Position numbers and translations under genes: made by a program. Under the pieces are notes generated by a model. It was not told where the DNA came from, ran no database searches, and worked only from the letters and a program-made list of their open reading frames with translations. This document shows, one piece after another, positions 26,557 through 35,204 of a stretch of 49,532 nucleotides of DNA. The stretch's first letter is position 1. The number at the start of each line of letters is the position of its first letter. Source of the stretch: Bacteroidaceae bacterium (GTDB taxonomy: Bacteria; Bacteroidota; Bacteroidia; Bacteroidales; Bacteroidaceae); the NCBI GenBank assembly GCA_017503065.1, contig JAFVTT010000016.1, positions 1 to 49,532 of the forward strand. The letters run 5' to 3'.

Positions 26557-27369
26557 CTAATAGGTATAGTTCACCGATGCCGCCTCGCCATTGACGTTGT
26601 ATGTGCAGAGTTCGGTCTGCTCCTCCCTGTTGGTGGAGTAACTGAATTCTATCTGATAGTCCTCGCGCTTTGCCTCCTCGGGGAAGTCAATCTGGATGAT
26701 GTGAACCAGATGCTTTGTTGCTTTGCCCAGCAAACCTGCATAATACAGGTGCTCGAAACCGAAACAGCCCATTTGCTTGGACAAGGTTTCCGGAAGCAGT
26801 CCATTGATATTGTATAGTGAAGAGGACGTACAATGATAATAGGTGGGGTCATCGTTATTCTCGGAATATGTGATGGTAGCAATGTCCCCGTCCTTATATT
26901 CAATGGCACCCCTTGCATGCAGGGCCTCTGCCCCGAAGTTGATGTCCTTCAGGGTCTTCTCCCAGGCAATTAGTCTGCCGTCGGCATAGAAGAAGCGGTA
27001 TTCATCCTTGTTTACCGTCAGACTCTCTATGCAGTTGTTTCCGTCCAGAGTGACGTTCATCAGCAGGTCTCCGGAATTGGTTATGGTCACGCTATCGGGG
27101 GTGTATGTGAGTTGGCTGGTGTATTCTACCTCATGACTTGTGGGATTGTACAGGGTACCCTTGGCACCCACCAAACGCCCGTCGATATACTCAAACTCCC
27201 AATCATAGCTTCCCTCTATGCTACCACTATGTACTACGCTTCTTATGTGTTTCTCGGCACTACCGGGAAGGTCAGGCCGCAGGTTAGGCATTGGCGCAGG
27301 TTCTTCATTTGAACATGACACCATAAAGGCGGCTACTACGAGGCAAGCGGTTGTGTGTAAGAGTTTCAT
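26557..27369 (-). CDS. Putative lipoprotein of unknown function (DUF4595-like)
   Basis: 270 residues from the ATG at 27367-27369 (MKLLHTTACLVVAAFMVSCS). The signal peptide ends in a lipobox-like VSC, with Cys19 the probable lipidation site, so the protein should be membrane-anchored outside the cytosol. The mature part is a series of beta-strand repeats of the form YDWEFEYIDGRLVGAKGTL, YRFFYADGRLIAWEKTLKD and EYKDGDIATITYSEN, resembling the DUF4595/YD-type lipoproteins common in Bacteroidales. No catalytic motif is seen. Single gene with its own terminator, 44 bp after lptB in the same direction. The family call is tentative. Confidence 0.7.
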   Translation of the reverse strand: MKLLHTTACLVVAAFMVSCSNEEPAPMPNLRPDLPGSAEKHIRSVVHSGSIEGSYDWEFEYIDGRLVGAKGTLYNPTSHEVEYTSQLTYTPDSVTITNSGDLLMNVTLDGNNCIESLTVNKDEYRFFYADGRLIAWEKTLKDINFGAEALHARGAIEYKDGDIATITYSENNDDPTYYHCTSSSLYNINGLLPETLSKQMGCFGFEHLYYAGLLGKATKHLVHIIQIDFPEEAKREDYQIEFSYSTNREEQTELCTYNVNGEAASVNYTY

Positions 27370-27412
27370 TATAGTTAAGCGGTTAATATTGTTTTTCGTT
27401 TTATTGGACAAC

Positions 27413-28207
27413 TCAGTTCTGCCGGCTACGCATCTCGTCCATCTTCTGGAAATCCTTCTTACGAAGTTTGAAGGAGTGCGTTAGGTACTTGTCCAGCACC
27501 ACAGGGTTCTGCGAAAGTTCCTCGGGGGTGCCGTGGAAGAGAATCTGACCCTCAAAGAGAAGATAGGCACGGTCGGTAATACAGAGGGTTTCCTCCACGT
27601 TGTGGTCGGTGATGAGTACACCGATGTTCTTCTGCTTCAGTTTCCACACTATGTACTGGATATCCTCCACGGCAATGGGGTCCACACCGGCAAAGGGTTC
27701 GTCGAGCATGATGAACTTGGGGTCAATGGCCAGGCAACGCGCAATCTCCGTACGGCGGCGCTCACCACCCGACAACTGGTCGCCAAGGTTGCGGCGCACC
27801 TTCTGCAGGCGGAACTCGGCAATAAGGCTCTCAAGTTTCTCCTTCTGGTAGTCACGGGGCTTGCCCGTCATCTCCAGCACAGAGGCTATATTGTCCTCCA
27901 CACTCATCTTGCGGAAAACGGAAGCCTCCTGCGCCAGATAACCTATACCCTTGCGGGCACGCTTGTAGACAGGATCGTCCGTTATCTCCTCGTCACCCAG
28001 CCAGATGTGGCCGGCATTGGGGACAACGAGACCGGTGGTCATATAGAAACTGGTGGTCTTGCCCGCACCGTTGGGACCGAGCAATCCCACGATTTCCCCC
28101 TGATGTACATTGAATGAAACATTGTTCACAACGGTACGCTTGCCGTATACCTTTACAAGCCCCTCGCTGCGCAGTTCCACATTATCCTTGTTGTTCTGTG
28201 TTTCCAT
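27413..28207 (-). CDS. lptB: LPS export ABC transporter ATP-binding protein LptB
   Basis: ATPase driving extraction of LPS from the inner membrane with LptFG. I prefer the ATG at 28205-28207 (METQNNKDNVELRSEGLVKV), 264 residues; an ATG 10 codons upstream (28237) is possible. Walker A GLLGPNGAGKTTSFYM, the LptB-typical Q-loop region, signature LSGGERRRTEIAR, Walker B KFIMLDEPFAGVDP and H-loop VLITDHNVEETL are complete. A minus-strand TACATTTG at 28215-28222 could be a -7 box lying almost on the start codon. It is divergent from mlaEF, another envelope-lipid system. Confidence 0.93.
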   Translation of the reverse strand: METQNNKDNVELRSEGLVKVYGKRTVVNNVSFNVHQGEIVGLLGPNGAGKTTSFYMTTGLVVPNAGHIWLGDEEITDDPVYKRARKGIGYLAQEASVFRKMSVEDNIASVLEMTGKPRDYQKEKLESLIAEFRLQKVRRNLGDQLSGGERRRTEIARCLAIDPKFIMLDEPFAGVDPIAVEDIQYIVWKLKQKNIGVLITDHNVEETLCITDRAYLLFEGQILFHGTPEELSQNPVVLDKYLTHSFKLRKKDFQKMDEMRSRQN

Positions 28208-28350
28208 CTTGCCACAAATGTACGAAGATTTCTTCATTCACAGACACGCAACGGATATTTATTACCTTATTTTGTAGTTAATGTTTCTCAAAAATTCCAT
28301 CAAGAGGAGAATTTATCGTGCCCGCACCGCCCTTTATCCATTAAAATGCG

Positions 28351-28358
28351 TAACTTTG
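28351..28358 (+). promoter_or_regulatory. Putative -7 promoter box of mlaEF
   Basis: TAACTTTG matches TAnnTTTG and lies 26 nt before the mlaE start. The -33 region is not clear. Confidence 0.5.
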
Positions 28359-28383
28359 TATCCGTCAAAAAAGACCTTTAATC

Positions 28384-29127
28384 ATGTTCCTGAATAAGAG
28401 CATAACTAAATTTGGAGAATACCTGTGCCTGATGGGAAGGGTCATGTCCGTTCCGGAAAGGTGGCGCATGTTCTTCAAACAATACGTCAAGGAAATGGTG
28501 GCCCTCGGAGTGGACAGCATCGGCATAGTCCTGCTGATATCCTTCTTCATCGGTGCCGTGATATGCATCCAGATAAAACTGAACATCGCATCGCCATGGA
28601 TGCCGGCATTCACCACAGGCTACACAACACGAGAAATCATGCTTCTGGAGTTCTCCTCCAGCATCATGTGCCTCATCCTTGCCGGCAAGGTGGGTTCCAA
28701 CATCGCCTCGGAGATAGGCACCATGCGGGTGACCCAACAGATAGACGCTCTGGAGATTATGGGCATCAACTCCGCCAGTTTCATCATCCTGCCCAAGATA
28801 CTGGGACTCGTCACCATGATTCCCATGCTGGTAATCTTCAGCATCGTATTCGGTTTCGTTGGAGCATACGCCACGGCCTTGGCAGGAGTAATCACCGTGG
28901 ACGACCTCACTCTCGGCCTTCAACATGATTTTGTCCCCTGGTACATCTGGGCCAGTATAATCAAAAGTCTCGTCTTTGCCTTCATCATTTCTTCCGTGAG
29001 CAGTTTCCACGGCTATAACGTGGAGGGCGGTTCCTTCGACGTGGGCAAGGCCAGCACAAATGCCGTGGTGAGCAGCAGCATGCTTATCCTGTTTGCCGAC
29101 ATATTCCTAACACAGCTACTCTCATGA
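28384..29127 (+). CDS. mlaE: MlaE-type lipid ABC transporter permease
   Basis: 247-residue MlaE/TTG2B permease of the MCE-associated transporters that keep phospholipids out of the outer leaflet of the outer membrane. The first 40 residues form an interfacial helix, followed by about five membrane segments (SIGIVLLISFFIGAVICIQI, TMIPMLVIFSIVFGFVGAYA and others). The family motif LEFSSSIMCLILAGKVGSNI lies before the EIGTMRVTQQIDALEIMGI coupling region. Overlaps mlaF by 4 nt (ATGA). The MCE-domain partner MlaD is not in this window. Confidence 0.9.
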   Translation: MFLNKSITKFGEYLCLMGRVMSVPERWRMFFKQYVKEMVALGVDSIGIVLLISFFIGAVICIQIKLNIASPWMPAFTTGYTTREIMLLEFSSSIMCLILAGKVGSNIASEIGTMRVTQQIDALEIMGINSASFIILPKILGLVTMIPMLVIFSIVFGFVGAYATALAGVITVDDLTLGLQHDFVPWYIWASIIKSLVFAFIISSVSSFHGYNVEGGSFDVGKASTNAVVSSSMLILFADIFLTQLLS

Positions 29128-29879
29128 TAGAACTGAAAGATTTACACAAGTCCTTCGGAGGCAGAGAAGTGCTGAAGGGAATAAACGCACAGTTCGAGGA
29201 CGGCAAGACCAACCTCATCATCGGCCAGTCCGGTTCCGGAAAGACGGTGCTGATGAAAAACATCGTGGGACTCTTCACCCCGGAAAAAGGGCAGATTCTC
29301 TACGACGGGCGCGACTTCGTGCAGATGACGCAGAAGGAGCGCGTAATGCTTCGCCGCGAAATGGGAATGATATTCCAGGCTGCGGCCCTCTTCGACTCCA
29401 TGTCCGTACTGGAGAATGTCATGTTCCCCCTGGACATGTTCTCCGACATGAACCTGACAGACCGCATAAAGCGTGCCAAGTTCTGTCTGGAGCGCGTCAA
29501 CCTGAAGGGGGCGGAAGACAAATTCCCCGGCGAAATCTCCGGCGGCATGCAGAAGCGTGTGGCCATAGCACGTGCCATAGCGCTGAACCCCAAATACCTC
29601 TTCTGCGACGAACCCAACTCAGGCCTTGACCCCAAGACCTCGCTGGTAATTGACGAACTCATCCACGGCATCACCGAGGAGTACAACATGACCACCATCA
29701 TCAACACCCACGACATGAACTCCGTCATGGGCATTGGCGAACACATTATATATATATATGAAGGAGAACTGGAATGGGTAGGCACCAAGGACGATGTCAT
29801 GACCTCCACCAACGAGCGCCTCACCTCCTTCATCTTCGCCAGCGACATGCTCCGCAAGGTCAGGGACGCGAACAAGTGA
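29124..29879 (+). CDS. mlaF: MlaF-type lipid ABC transporter ATP-binding protein
   Basis: 251 residues. Walker A GQSGSGKTVLMK, signature ISGGMQKRVAIARAIALNP, Walker B YLFCDEPNSGLDP and H-loop IINTHDMNSVMG are all present. The Gly-Met-Gln-Lys-Arg form of the signature is typical for MlaF/MCE ATPases. Translationally coupled to mlaE through a 4-nt overlap. Works at the inner face of the cytoplasmic membrane with MlaE. Ends before a strong terminator. Confidence 0.92.
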   Translation: MIELKDLHKSFGGREVLKGINAQFEDGKTNLIIGQSGSGKTVLMKNIVGLFTPEKGQILYDGRDFVQMTQKERVMLRREMGMIFQAAALFDSMSVLENVMFPLDMFSDMNLTDRIKRAKFCLERVNLKGAEDKFPGEISGGMQKRVAIARAIALNPKYLFCDEPNSGLDPKTSLVIDELIHGITEEYNMTTIINTHDMNSVMGIGEHIIYIYEGELEWVGTKDDVMTSTNERLTSFIFASDMLRKVRDANK

Positions 29880-29955
29880 TTCATACAACGCCATTGGTCA
29901 TATAAAGTCAATACACATACCTTATTATATAGGCATCACACGTCCAGCATATACA

Positions 29956-30001
29956 AAAAAAGTATCTCAAGCACCCATCATGTGCTATTGAGATACTTTT
30001 T
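29956..30001 (+). terminator. Terminator of mlaEF
   Basis: 14-bp arms aaaaagtatctcaa and ttgagatacttttt with an inner gcac/gtgc stem, ending in a T-run. It is symmetrical, so it could work in both directions. Confidence 0.82.
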
Positions 30002-30040
30002 GCATTAGGTTCTTTTTTTGACGAGCAGTCATTTCTACCT

Positions 30041-30287
30041 AACCCCAAATCGGTCATTAACGTTATGATGATAATAACCTTTATTTTTGAACCTTTTCGT
30101 TAAGCCAATGGAGCTGACTCAAAACTCGTTTGAAGTCAGCCTTGGCGAGAAAAGGTCGGATATAATTCAACAGGTGTTTTGCCACTTTGAGGGCGCAATG
30201 GGGTTCCATTGTAACCGAGAAGTGACGAAACAGATGACAAAAAGAAGGTTTCATTAGCGCATAACAGTCTAATGACGGATTTGGGTT
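30041..30287. mobile_element. MITE-like element with terminal inverted repeats, copy B (complete)
   Basis: About 247 bp bounded by imperfect inverted repeats: aaccccaaatcggtcatta at the left and its counterpart taatgacggatttgggtt at the right. No transposase is encoded. The right half (cactttgagggcgcaatggg onward) is almost identical to copy A at the window start. The middle holds a 64-bp nested hairpin (30092-30155) that copy A lacks. The right terminal repeat supplies two bases of the stop codon of the adjacent nucleotidyltransferase gene. Confidence 0.7.
30092..30155. repeat. 64-bp nested stem-loop inside the MITE-like element
   Basis: Outer stem ccttttc/gaaaagg, middle gccaa/ttggc and inner gctgact-caaaac/gtttgaagtcagc around a 2-nt loop. 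It interrupts the short open frame seen in copy A and is probably an element inserted into the element. Confidence 0.65.
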
Positions 30288-31365
30288 AAAGACTCCATGA
30301 CCTGCGCCAGTAGAAGAAGTGTACAATCTTGAATATTGGATTCCATATTGCCTCAGACGGATAACGGAACACGAATCGTGAACTTCTGCCTACTCTGCGC
30401 CAGAAGAGTTGCAAAGGACTTGCACTCCTGGCATAACCTACACGGGGATCGTGATGTCCGAAATTGCCAGCCAGCAAGATTTCATCAAGCAAAAAACGTC
30501 CCTCCTTTTCGTCTGCATCCACCAGAAGATACTTGTCTTCCATGCCAAATACTGTCTGTAGCACATACATCACGGCACGGGCAAAGCGTATCATACCCAA
30601 GGATTTCAGAATCTCCACTGTTTCTTTTCGTTCTCCTTCTGTAGTCCCTTGGCACAACACATAATAATAATCCAGCATCTGGCGCAGTCCAATCCCCTCA
30701 TAGAAGAAATGACGGTATATGTGCACAAGGATGAACACCCGGTTAAATGCAAGAGTAGGCACTGGTATTTCGCTATATTCAGATGTGGAATTCCTGGGGC
30801 AGAACATTGAGCGTTCCTTGCTGAAGAAGCGTTGGAGCCGTCTGTTGGTGAAGTAACTGTTCATCCACGACGGTGTGAAATGAACCTCAATTTCCGTCTC
30901 CCTGACTACATCAAACTCAACATGGTGGTATGTAAGCAATGAATCTGGGGAATATCGCCTTACATATTTCACGATATCCTTCCTTCTTCCGCCAAGCCAT
31001 ATATCAATATCTCCCGGCGTACGGTATTCCCCTTTCGGATACAGTTTTGCTATCCCCTGACCCTTCAGTATTACAGACGGGAACCCATCCTTGAGGAAAC
31101 GGTTGGCAACCATCAGGGCCTTCTTGTCCAGATTCCTGCTTTCCGACTTTATACGTTCCGTGGCCATATACCAGCGCAACAGCAATTCCTTTGCCGGCCG
31201 TTGGGCTTCAGGCAAGCGCTCTACACCAAGGAAGGCAATCCCAGTCATTGCCTGTTTCTGCGACAGGGCAAACAGTTCCTCCCATTCCCTTTGGGATGGA
31301 GTACATAAAAACTCCTCCCTGTTCCCTACAGATATCTGTAACAGTTCTAAGAACAACATAGACAT
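30286..31365 (-). CDS. Nucleotidyltransferase family protein (NTP_transf_5-like)
   Basis: 359 residues from the ATG at 31363-31365 (MSMLFLELLQISVG); a TTG 8 codons upstream is possible. The motif RTPGDIDIWLGGRRKDIVKY (about residues 130-150) gives the nucleotidyltransferase Asp-x-Asp pair, preceded by VILKGQGIAKLYPKGEYRTP. This matches the family often found in Bacteroides capsule loci. The substrate is unknown. It lies downstream of the WecA-like gene at the end of the polysaccharide locus. The C-terminus meets the MITE-like element: the TAA is partly contributed by its terminal repeat, so the last residues may differ from relatives. Confidence 0.75.
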   Translation of the reverse strand: MSMLFLELLQISVGNREEFLCTPSQREWEELFALSQKQAMTGIAFLGVERLPEAQRPAKELLLRWYMATERIKSESRNLDKKALMVANRFLKDGFPSVILKGQGIAKLYPKGEYRTPGDIDIWLGGRRKDIVKYVRRYSPDSLLTYHHVEFDVVRETEIEVHFTPSWMNSYFTNRRLQRFFSKERSMFCPRNSTSEYSEIPVPTLAFNRVFILVHIYRHFFYEGIGLRQMLDYYYVLCQGTTEGERKETVEILKSLGMIRFARAVMYVLQTVFGMEDKYLLVDADEKEGRFLLDEILLAGNFGHHDPRVGYARSASPLQLFWRRVGRSSRFVFRYPSEAIWNPIFKIVHFFYWRRSWSL

Positions 31366-31474
31366 CAAAGCCGACACTGCAGTACCCAACTACAATATCG
31401 GCTTGTATTTATACCTTATATATATATAATAGCATTCAATTGGGGCAAGTGCTCTTCATATACTTACCACCTCT

Positions 31475-32749
31475 CTACCTGTTCATGAACTTGCGTTCCA
31501 ACTTATTGCGCAGATTCTTACGCTCATGCTCATCAAACTCAGGAGCATCCAGAAAATACGTAAAACGTTGCCACCATTCCTTGCGCCACAGGTGTGTCTT
31601 TACCGAGAAATCACGCAACCACTGGGCCTTGCGGCTGTTTGACCTTGTTTCATGTTCCAGAAAGATATAAGTGCCCCACACCAATATTGCGGCCACAAGA
31701 ATTACGCTATACAACTGACATTCAAGTGGAGCGCCCATCTTCACTGTCAGGTACCACGTGGCAACAACCATAAGATTTATCAGCACTATAGACAGAGCTG
31801 TTATGCTGTGACTCACGCCAATAGCCACAAACGCGTGATGTAAATGTGTCTTATCTGGACTGAAAGGACTCTTGCCCTTCAGGACCCTCATAGTCATCAC
31901 ACGGAGAGTATCTGCCACAGGAACAGAAAGGAAAGCCAGAACCATGGCAACTACGCACACATCTCCATAAAAGATGCCAGCATAACCGCCACCCCTGATA
32001 ATGCTGATGACAAACCACGTCATCAGTATTCCCATTATCATTGTTCCGGCGTCACCAATAAACATGCGGCTCTTGTCTCCGAATACGTTGTGAACAAAGA
32101 ATGGCAACAACGAAGCAACCATCGTGAATGCAAGTATGGCATTGGCAATATCTCCAATATATAGGAACACAGAACCAAACAGTGCGCTACATGTTATGCA
32201 CAGACCGGAAGAAAGACCATTTACCCCATCCACCATGTTTATGGCATTGATGATGCCCACACCGGCAAAAACGGTCAGAGGGACGGCTATCCACCAGGAG
32301 AAATCCCGTACACCCCATAATCCATGCAAAGAATCTATACATGCACCGGAGGAAAACACGACACCCAGTATGACAAGTATTTCTATAATGAATCTTGTAC
32401 GTGGAGTCAGACCGAGAATATCATCCAAGCAACCAGTATACAACATTATAGACATTGCCAGTATCACATGAATCAGACGCATGGTAGTGGATTCGGTTAC
32501 ATGCCCGTTAATGCTGTCATAAAATGTATAGTACATGGCACATCCTATCAGCATACCGAAGGCCAGCCCAAAGAATACAGCCAATCCCCCTACTACCGGT
32601 ACAGGAAATTTCTGCAGTTTTCTCGCATCCGGATTATCCACCAGTCCTTTGTCCTTGGCCAACTTCAGGATCTTGAAATACACCCAACGAACTGCAAACA
32701 AAGCAGATAAAGAAGAGACTCCTATAGTCAGTATTAAATACGTATTCAT
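31475..32749 (-). CDS. WecA/TagO-like undecaprenyl-phosphate sugar-1-phosphate transferase
   Basis: 424 residues with about ten or eleven membrane segments. It begins polysaccharide synthesis by moving a sugar-1-phosphate (GlcNAc-1-P in WecA) from UDP-sugar to undecaprenyl phosphate. Key family motifs are visible: DNPDARKLQKFPVPVVGG (substrate/lipid loop), DD in YTGCLDDILGL, INAINMVDGVNGLSSG, IGDAGTM and the His-rich DKTHLHHAF. The C-terminal tail of about 60 residues is basic and cytosolic. It is presumably the initiating enzyme of the cluster at 32-48 kb. Confidence 0.9.
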   Translation of the reverse strand: MNTYLILTIGVSSLSALFAVRWVYFKILKLAKDKGLVDNPDARKLQKFPVPVVGGLAVFFGLAFGMLIGCAMYYTFYDSINGHVTESTTMRLIHVILAMSIMLYTGCLDDILGLTPRTRFIIEILVILGVVFSSGACIDSLHGLWGVRDFSWWIAVPLTVFAGVGIINAINMVDGVNGLSSGLCITCSALFGSVFLYIGDIANAILAFTMVASLLPFFVHNVFGDKSRMFIGDAGTMIMGILMTWFVISIIRGGGYAGIFYGDVCVVAMVLAFLSVPVADTLRVMTMRVLKGKSPFSPDKTHLHHAFVAIGVSHSITALSIVLINLMVVATWYLTVKMGAPLECQLYSVILVAAILVWGTYIFLEHETRSNSRKAQWLRDFSVKTHLWRKEWWQRFTYFLDAPEFDEHERKNLRNKLERKFMNR

Positions 32750-32794
32750 TCTAAATTGACTTTTTGCGATTACATTTGATAATTCATCACCAAT

Positions 32795-33640
32795 CTAGCA
32801 CCACAACACACCGTTTGCCATTCTGCCGAGTCTACCCATTGCCAACTCATTTATCTTATACAGATACCTAAGACTAAGTAAAGCAATGTTAGAGTATACC
32901 TTATTTTCTTTAAGGGCGCGCAGATGGTCTTTGTTTATTTGCTTATGCGCTTTCAAACCACTGGAACTTGCTCCGCCATGGCGCATAGTGACAAAGTCTT
33001 TCCAGATGTATGCTGTCTTTATTTTGCCCACATAAAGCATTCTAAGCAGACATTCAAAATCCGCGGCTATCTTATATGAAGTATTGAAATAGGCACAGTC
33101 TCTTTCCCCTTTCCAACCTTCTATTTCAGTGGTATCCAGGCGAAAGTTCTCGTACACACTCTTTCTACAATAGAACGACGGGTGTGCAGGCATAAACCCC
33201 AGCCTCATCCATCCCGGACGGAACAGTTTGGAAGAATAATAGCGCTTCAATCGTGTTATATCGTCCCAGTCCACGTAATGAATGTCGCCATAAACGGCAT
33301 CTATCTCAGGAGTTCGTTCAAACTGGCGTACTATAGACAGTAGTACATCAAAGGATGTATAGAAATCATCAGAATTCAGGATGCCCACCACATCGCCAGT
33401 AGCAGCCTTTATGCCCTGGTTCATTGCATCGTAAATCCCCTTGTCCGGACAGGAGATTATCCTCATCCTGCCCGCAAAGGATGGTTCGTACTCCCTGCAT
33501 ATCTCCAAGGTATTGTCCTTGCTGCCTCCATCCTTTATGATGAGTTCATAATCCTTGTAGTTCTGCCTCAGCACACTATCCAAAGTGTCACGAACAGTAG
33601 CACCGCTATTATATGTAGCGGTAACGATAGAAATTTTCAT
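32795..33640 (-). CDS. Glycosyltransferase family 2
   Basis: 281 residues with a GT-A fold of the GT2 type. MKISIVTATYNSGATVRDTL at the start, IIKDGGSKDNT for the nucleotide, and the metal-binding GILNSDDFY. The segment GWKGERDCAYFNTSY and the C-terminal basic helices fit enzymes similar to colanic-acid WcaA/WcaE-like transferases. It should add one sugar to the lipid-linked repeat unit on the cytosolic face. Donor and linkage cannot be predicted. Confidence 0.88.
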   Translation of the reverse strand: MKISIVTATYNSGATVRDTLDSVLRQNYKDYELIIKDGGSKDNTLEICREYEPSFAGRMRIISCPDKGIYDAMNQGIKAATGDVVGILNSDDFYTSFDVLLSIVRQFERTPEIDAVYGDIHYVDWDDITRLKRYYSSKLFRPGWMRLGFMPAHPSFYCRKSVYENFRLDTTEIEGWKGERDCAYFNTSYKIAADFECLLRMLYVGKIKTAYIWKDFVTMRHGGASSSGLKAHKQINKDHLRALKENKVYSNIALLSLRYLYKINELAMGRLGRMANGVLWC

Positions 33641-33772
33641 CGCAAATATTTATATAATGTTTAAAACAGCTGCACTATGAAATTAATGGGCACCGCCACT
33701 AATCAAAAAAAAAATATTAATGTAAGGCCAAGTTTTTAATCGTACCCTGACAGCAGGGTTTTCCAAAAAAAT

Positions 33773-33824
33773 CACGATATTTTAGGAATCAAATCCAAAA
33801 AAGTCGTGATATTTTTGGAATCAA
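33773..33824. repeat. Two direct repeats at the promoter of the DUF4143 ATPase
   Basis: cacgatattttaggaatcaa (33773-33792) and cgtgatatttttggaatcaa (33805-33824), 32 bp apart (three helical turns). The second covers the -33 box of the promoter at 33814-33845, so the pair looks like an operator. Confidence 0.65.
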
Positions 33825-33845
33825 CTTAAAAAAACTCTACATTTG
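33814..33845 (+). promoter_or_regulatory. Promoter of the DUF4143 ATPase gene
   Basis: TTTG (33814-33817), 20-bp spacer, TACATTTG (33838-33845): full match to the Bacteroidetes -33/-7 pattern. The start codon is 25 nt downstream. Confidence 0.7.
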
Positions 33846-33870
33846 CATCAAAATCATATGAGATATAATT

Positions 33871-35004
33871 ATGATATCAAGACATCTTGAGAATAATATC
33901 CTCCCCATATTGGAAAGCAACAAAGCCATTATCATTATGGGAGCACGTCAAGTAGGCAAATCCACTCTACTTCGCCAAATGTTAGGACAACGTCAGGACG
34001 TGATATGGATGAATGGTGATGAATTAGACGTTCAAGACATTTTCTCCAACATGACCTCTACTCGCATACGAGCCATATTGGGCAGTAAAAGGATCCTTGT
34101 TGTTGATGAAGCCCAACGAATAGCCGATATAGGTCTACGTCTGAAACTCATCACCGACCAAATCCCCAATGTTCAGGTTATCGCCACGGGCAGCAGTTCG
34201 TTTGAATTAGCATCCAAAATCAACGAACCCCTCACTGGGCGCAAGCGAGAGTTCCGCATGTTTCCATTAACATTCCGCGAGATGGTCAACCACACACAAT
34301 TCCTGGATGAAGTACGCATGATACCTCACCGTATGGTTTATGGTTATTATCCAGAAGTTGTCAGCAATCCAGGAGATGAACGCGCCACTTTGAAGGAACT
34401 GTCCGACAGTTATCTATATAAAGACATACTCTCGCTCGATAGCATTAACAAGCCCGACATGCTGGTGCGCTTGCTCAAAGCCCTGGCACTGCAAATTGGC
34501 AGTCAAGTATCCTACAACGAAGTTGGCACTCTCATTGGGCTTGATCCCAAAACCGTTGAACGCTATGTAGATATTTTAGAGAAATCTTACATTATCTTCC
34601 GCCTCGGAACCTTTTCCCGTAATCTTCGCAACGAACTGAAAGCTAGTCGCAAGATTTATTTCTGGGATCTCGGCATTCGCAATGCCGTCATTGGCAACCT
34701 CTCACAGGTAGAAAACCGCAATGATGTAGGTGAACTATGGGAAAACTTTGTCATTGCCGAGCGTCTGAAACAAAATGCATATACAGGAAGTTTCGCACAG
34801 TCTTATTTCTGGCGCACACGACTTCAGCACGAGATTGACTATCTTGAAGAAGTAGATGGACAGTTGAAAGCCTTTGAATTCAAATGGAATACACGCAAAG
34901 CCCACGTCAAATGTCCAGAATCGTTCTCTAAAGCCTATCCAGATGCCACCTATCAGGTAATAACTCCAGAAAATATCGAAGAGTTTTTGTTAAATGTTAA
35001 ATAG
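33871..35004 (+). CDS. AAA_14/DUF4143 family ATPase
   Basis: 377 residues. Walker A GARQVGKSTLLRQM (about 28-41), Walker B RILVVDEAQRI (about 74-84), sensor VIATGSSSFEL, and a C-terminal DUF4143 domain (about 200-330) with FWRTRLQHEIDYLEE (nuclease-like E-x-D pattern). These stand-alone ATPases are widespread and often multi-copy in Bacteroidales; the cellular role is unknown. The gene is the only plus-strand gene within the polysaccharide locus and has its own promoter with repeated operator-like sites. It is likely a later insertion. Confidence 0.85.
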   Translation: MISRHLENNILPILESNKAIIIMGARQVGKSTLLRQMLGQRQDVIWMNGDELDVQDIFSNMTSTRIRAILGSKRILVVDEAQRIADIGLRLKLITDQIPNVQVIATGSSSFELASKINEPLTGRKREFRMFPLTFREMVNHTQFLDEVRMIPHRMVYGYYPEVVSNPGDERATLKELSDSYLYKDILSLDSINKPDMLVRLLKALALQIGSQVSYNEVGTLIGLDPKTVERYVDILEKSYIIFRLGTFSRNLRNELKASRKIYFWDLGIRNAVIGNLSQVENRNDVGELWENFVIAERLKQNAYTGSFAQSYFWRTRLQHEIDYLEEVDGQLKAFEFKWNTRKAHVKCPESFSKAYPDATYQVITPENIEEFLLNVK

Positions 35005-35204
35005 GAAACGTACATAATCCTTCAGTTCGCTTACAGTATTCACCCCCCTCTAACTTCTCTACTCTCCATACCCCTCTCCACTCCCAAACAGCAATATTCT
35101 AAAATTGGACGTTTACAGGTAATATCCGAAATATTGTGTAATTGAGAAAACAGGTTTCTGATGTATTTAGCCTTTTAAGCAACCTGCTTTTATTAGAACC
35201 TGTT

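Noticed and set aside
30041..30287. Intact insertion sequence
   Set aside because: Only 247 bp with no transposase-length frame; treated as a non-autonomous element.
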